A DNA stretch of 7,099 nucleotides, taken from Clostridia bacterium (GTDB taxonomy: Bacteria; Bacillota; Clostridia; Oscillospirales; CAG-272). The position numbers and the translations under genes were made by a program. Where the stretch lies: NCBI GenBank assembly GCA_017629925.1, contig JAGBWH010000072.1, positions 1 through 7,099 on the forward strand, written 5' to 3'. The notes beneath the pieces were generated by a model. The model worked only from the letters and a program-made list of their open reading frames with translations. It was not told the origin of the DNA and made no database searches. Below are positions 5,606 through 7,099 of this stretch, in pieces. How positions within the stretch are numbered: the stretch's first letter is position 1; each line of letters begins with the position of its first letter.

Positions 5606-7090
5606 ATGAACGAAAACCAACGCCACGCGGGCGTGCTTATGCATATTTCTACTCTTCACGGAGAGTATTCTTGTGGGGGGTTCGGGCAAGAATGTTACGA
5701 TTTCGTTGATTTTTTAGCGAAAAGTGGGTTCACGGTATGGCAAACTTTACCCTTCTGTATGCCTGATGAACACCATTCCCCTTATAGTTCTTACTCCGCT
5801 TTTTCGCTGAATTACCTCTTCATTTCCCTTGAAGCCTTAAAAGAAGATGGTTTGCTCACAGAGAGCGAGCTAAAAGAAGCCAAACAAATCGTGCCGTATA
5901 CCTGCGAGTTCAAACGGCTGGATGAGGAGAGATTTGCCCTGCTTGAAAAAGCGGCATCTCGCGTGCAAGACAAAACCCCTATCTATTCATTTTTGCAAAG
6001 CCATCCTTATATAGAAAGTTTTTGCCTCTTTATGGCAAAAAAGCAAGAAAACCAAAATCAACCATGGACACAGTGGTCCAGAGAAAACTTTGACCAAAAA
6101 GTATACGAGACATGGGCGTTTACCCAATATACTTTTCTAAAACAATGGAACAAAGTCAGAGACTACGCCCATCAAAAAGGCATTTCGGTGATCGGGGACG
6201 TGCCGATTTATTTGGCATACGATAGCGCGGAAGTGTGGTCGCATCCGGAGTGGTTTGACCTCGACGAGAACAAAAAGCAAAAAACTGCAGCCGGTTGCCC
6301 GCCCGATTATTTCTCGGAAGAGGGGCAATTTTGGGGCAACCCCATTTATCGTTGGGATGAGATGAAAAAAGACGGTTTCCGTTTTTGGCGCGACAGAATG
6401 GCGTTTATGTTTGAACTCTTTGATGGCGTAAGACTGGATCATTTTCGCGGTTTTTCTTCGTATTGGTCTATCTCCGCCACCGCCAAAACCGCCAAAGAGG
6501 GCAAGTGGAAAAAAGGGCCGGGCAGAGCTTTTGTGCGCACTATGAAAGAGGTAGCAGAGGGCAGACTCATCATTGCCGAGGATTTGGGAGAAGCCACACC
6601 CGATGTCAAAGAACTGCTGGATTATAGTGGTTTTCCCGGCATGAGAGTATTCCAATTTGGATTTGAAGGGGAGAGCAATTCCTCGCATTTGCCCCACCAA
6701 TATATCTCCAATACCGTTGCCTACACAGGCACTCATGACAACGACACCCTGCTTGGCTACATTTTTGGTGCAAACGATGGCGCACGCCAAAGACTGCTGG
6801 CGTATATCGGAGAAGAAGGCAAAACATGGGAGCAAGCGTGTCGGACGGTGGTGCGACAACTCTATGCCAGCGTGGCGGATCGAGTGATTTTTCCCATCCA
6901 AGACCTGCTCTGTTTTGGCAACGATACCCGTATGAACACCCCCGGACTTGCCGCAGGCAACTGGGGCTTCCGCATTACCAAAGAGCAACTTTTTAGCTTA
7001 GACACTTCCCATTTTTACAAATTATCCGACCTTTATGGGAGGCTGCCATGTGAAAAGCATCGCGTCTTTGACACGCGCTTTCCACGATGA
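5606..7090 (+). CDS. malQ: 4-alpha-glucanotransferase (amylomaltase, GH77)
   Basis: Disproportionating enzyme that transfers alpha-1,4-glucan segments between maltodextrins, releasing glucose; it works in glycogen and maltodextrin metabolism in the cytoplasm. The 494-residue length matches the compact GH77 type, without the N-terminal extension of E. coli MalQ. The order of motifs is HAGVLMHISTLHG (7-19), GDVPIYLAYDSAEVW (197-211), GCPPDYFSEEGQFWGNP (230-246), RLDHFRGF with nucleophile D278, IIAEDLG with acid/base E325, and YTGTHDNDT with stabiliser D378. AAAGGG lies 7 nt before ATG 5606. The conserved region ends near LYGR (477-480), and 14 residues follow that overlap the next gene. No maltose regulator or transporter is visible in the window. 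Confidence 0.95.
   Translation: MNENQRHAGVLMHISTLHGEYSCGGFGQECYDFVDFLAKSGFTVWQTLPFCMPDEHHSPYSSYSAFSLNYLFISLEALKEDGLLTESELKEAKQIVPYTCEFKRLDEERFALLEKAASRVQDKTPIYSFLQSHPYIESFCLFMAKKQENQNQPWTQWSRENFDQKVYETWAFTQYTFLKQWNKVRDYAHQKGISVIGDVPIYLAYDSAEVWSHPEWFDLDENKKQKTAAGCPPDYFSEEGQFWGNPIYRWDEMKKDGFRFWRDRMAFMFELFDGVRLDHFRGFSSYWSISATAKTAKEGKWKKGPGRAFVRTMKEVAEGRLIIAEDLGEATPDVKELLDYSGFPGMRVFQFGFEGESNSSHLPHQYISNTVAYTGTHDNDTLLGYIFGANDGARQRLLAYIGEEGKTWEQACRTVVRQLYASVADRVIFPIQDLLCFGNDTRMNTPGLAAGNWGFRITKEQLFSLDTSHFYKLSDLYGRLPCEKHRVFDTRFPR
7037..7042 (+). promoter_or_regulatory. Ribosome binding site inside malQ for the next gene
   Basis: GGGAGG sits 7 nt before GTG 7050. The same bases encode the glycine and arginine of the conserved malQ LYGR segment. 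An ATG at 7048 in another frame is followed at once by TGA, which leaves GTG 7050 as the usable start. Confidence 0.6.
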
Positions 7091-7099
7091 ATTGCGCGA
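7050..7099 (+). CDS. Start of an unidentified gene overlapping the malQ 3' end (partial)
   Basis: From GTG 7050 the frame stays open to the right edge and encodes (M)KSIASLTRAFHDELR, which reads like a normal protein N-terminus. A GGGAGG ribosome binding site lies 7 nt upstream. It overlaps malQ by 41 nt, which points to translational coupling and cotranscription. In related bacteria glycogen genes often follow malQ, but 16 residues are too few to name the product. Confidence 0.6.
   Translation, partial: MKSIASLTRAFHDELR

Noticed and set aside
6137..6988. Leftward 283-codon open frame inside malQ
   Set aside because: It is antisense to highly conserved GH77 motifs and shows no family features; it is a shadow frame.
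7087..7099. ATG overlapping the malQ stop as start of the next gene
   Set aside because: No ribosome binding site lies before it, while GTG 7050 in a different frame has a good one.

Overview
The window looks like chromosomal DNA of a Clostridia-type Firmicute, probably from the gut-associated Oscillospirales/Ruminococcaceae area. The support is a trmK-nif3 gene pair arranged as yqfN-yqfO in Bacillus, strong AGGAGG-type ribosome binding sites, TTG and GTG starts, sigma-A type promoters and an intergenic array of AATTCAT-spaced hairpins. The lineage is inferred from gene content, not from a marker gene.

Layout. Positions 1-142 hold the promoter and leader of a gene that lies off the left edge and is read leftward. 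Positions 143-4281 form one leftward transcription unit. A consensus promoter (TTGACA, 17 bp, TATAAT) at 4281-4253 reads through a small DUF1858 redox-disulfide protein, trmK (tRNA m1A22 methyltransferase), a Nif3-family dinuclear-metal protein, tyrS and a plsC-type acyltransferase. It then passes through a hairpin array (395-198) and ends at an intrinsic terminator (186-143). The first three genes overlap and the last two follow short gaps with their own ribosome binding sites.

The right half is read rightward. prfB (release factor 2) has its own extended -10 promoter, divergent from the leftward one, and ends at a terminator near 5512-5545. malQ (4-alpha-glucanotransferase) follows. A previously unlisted gene begins at GTG 7050 inside the 3' end of malQ and runs off the right edge.

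The window is mainly translation-related housekeeping (tRNA modification, tRNA charging, termination), plus one membrane-lipid enzyme and one glycogen/maltodextrin enzyme. No CRISPR array, transposase, phage gene, rRNA or tRNA was seen. The least ordinary parts are non-coding: the hairpin array, whose spacers can pair into a ladder of four-way junctions, and a hairpin lying between the Shine-Dalgarno sequence and the start codon of the DUF1858 gene.
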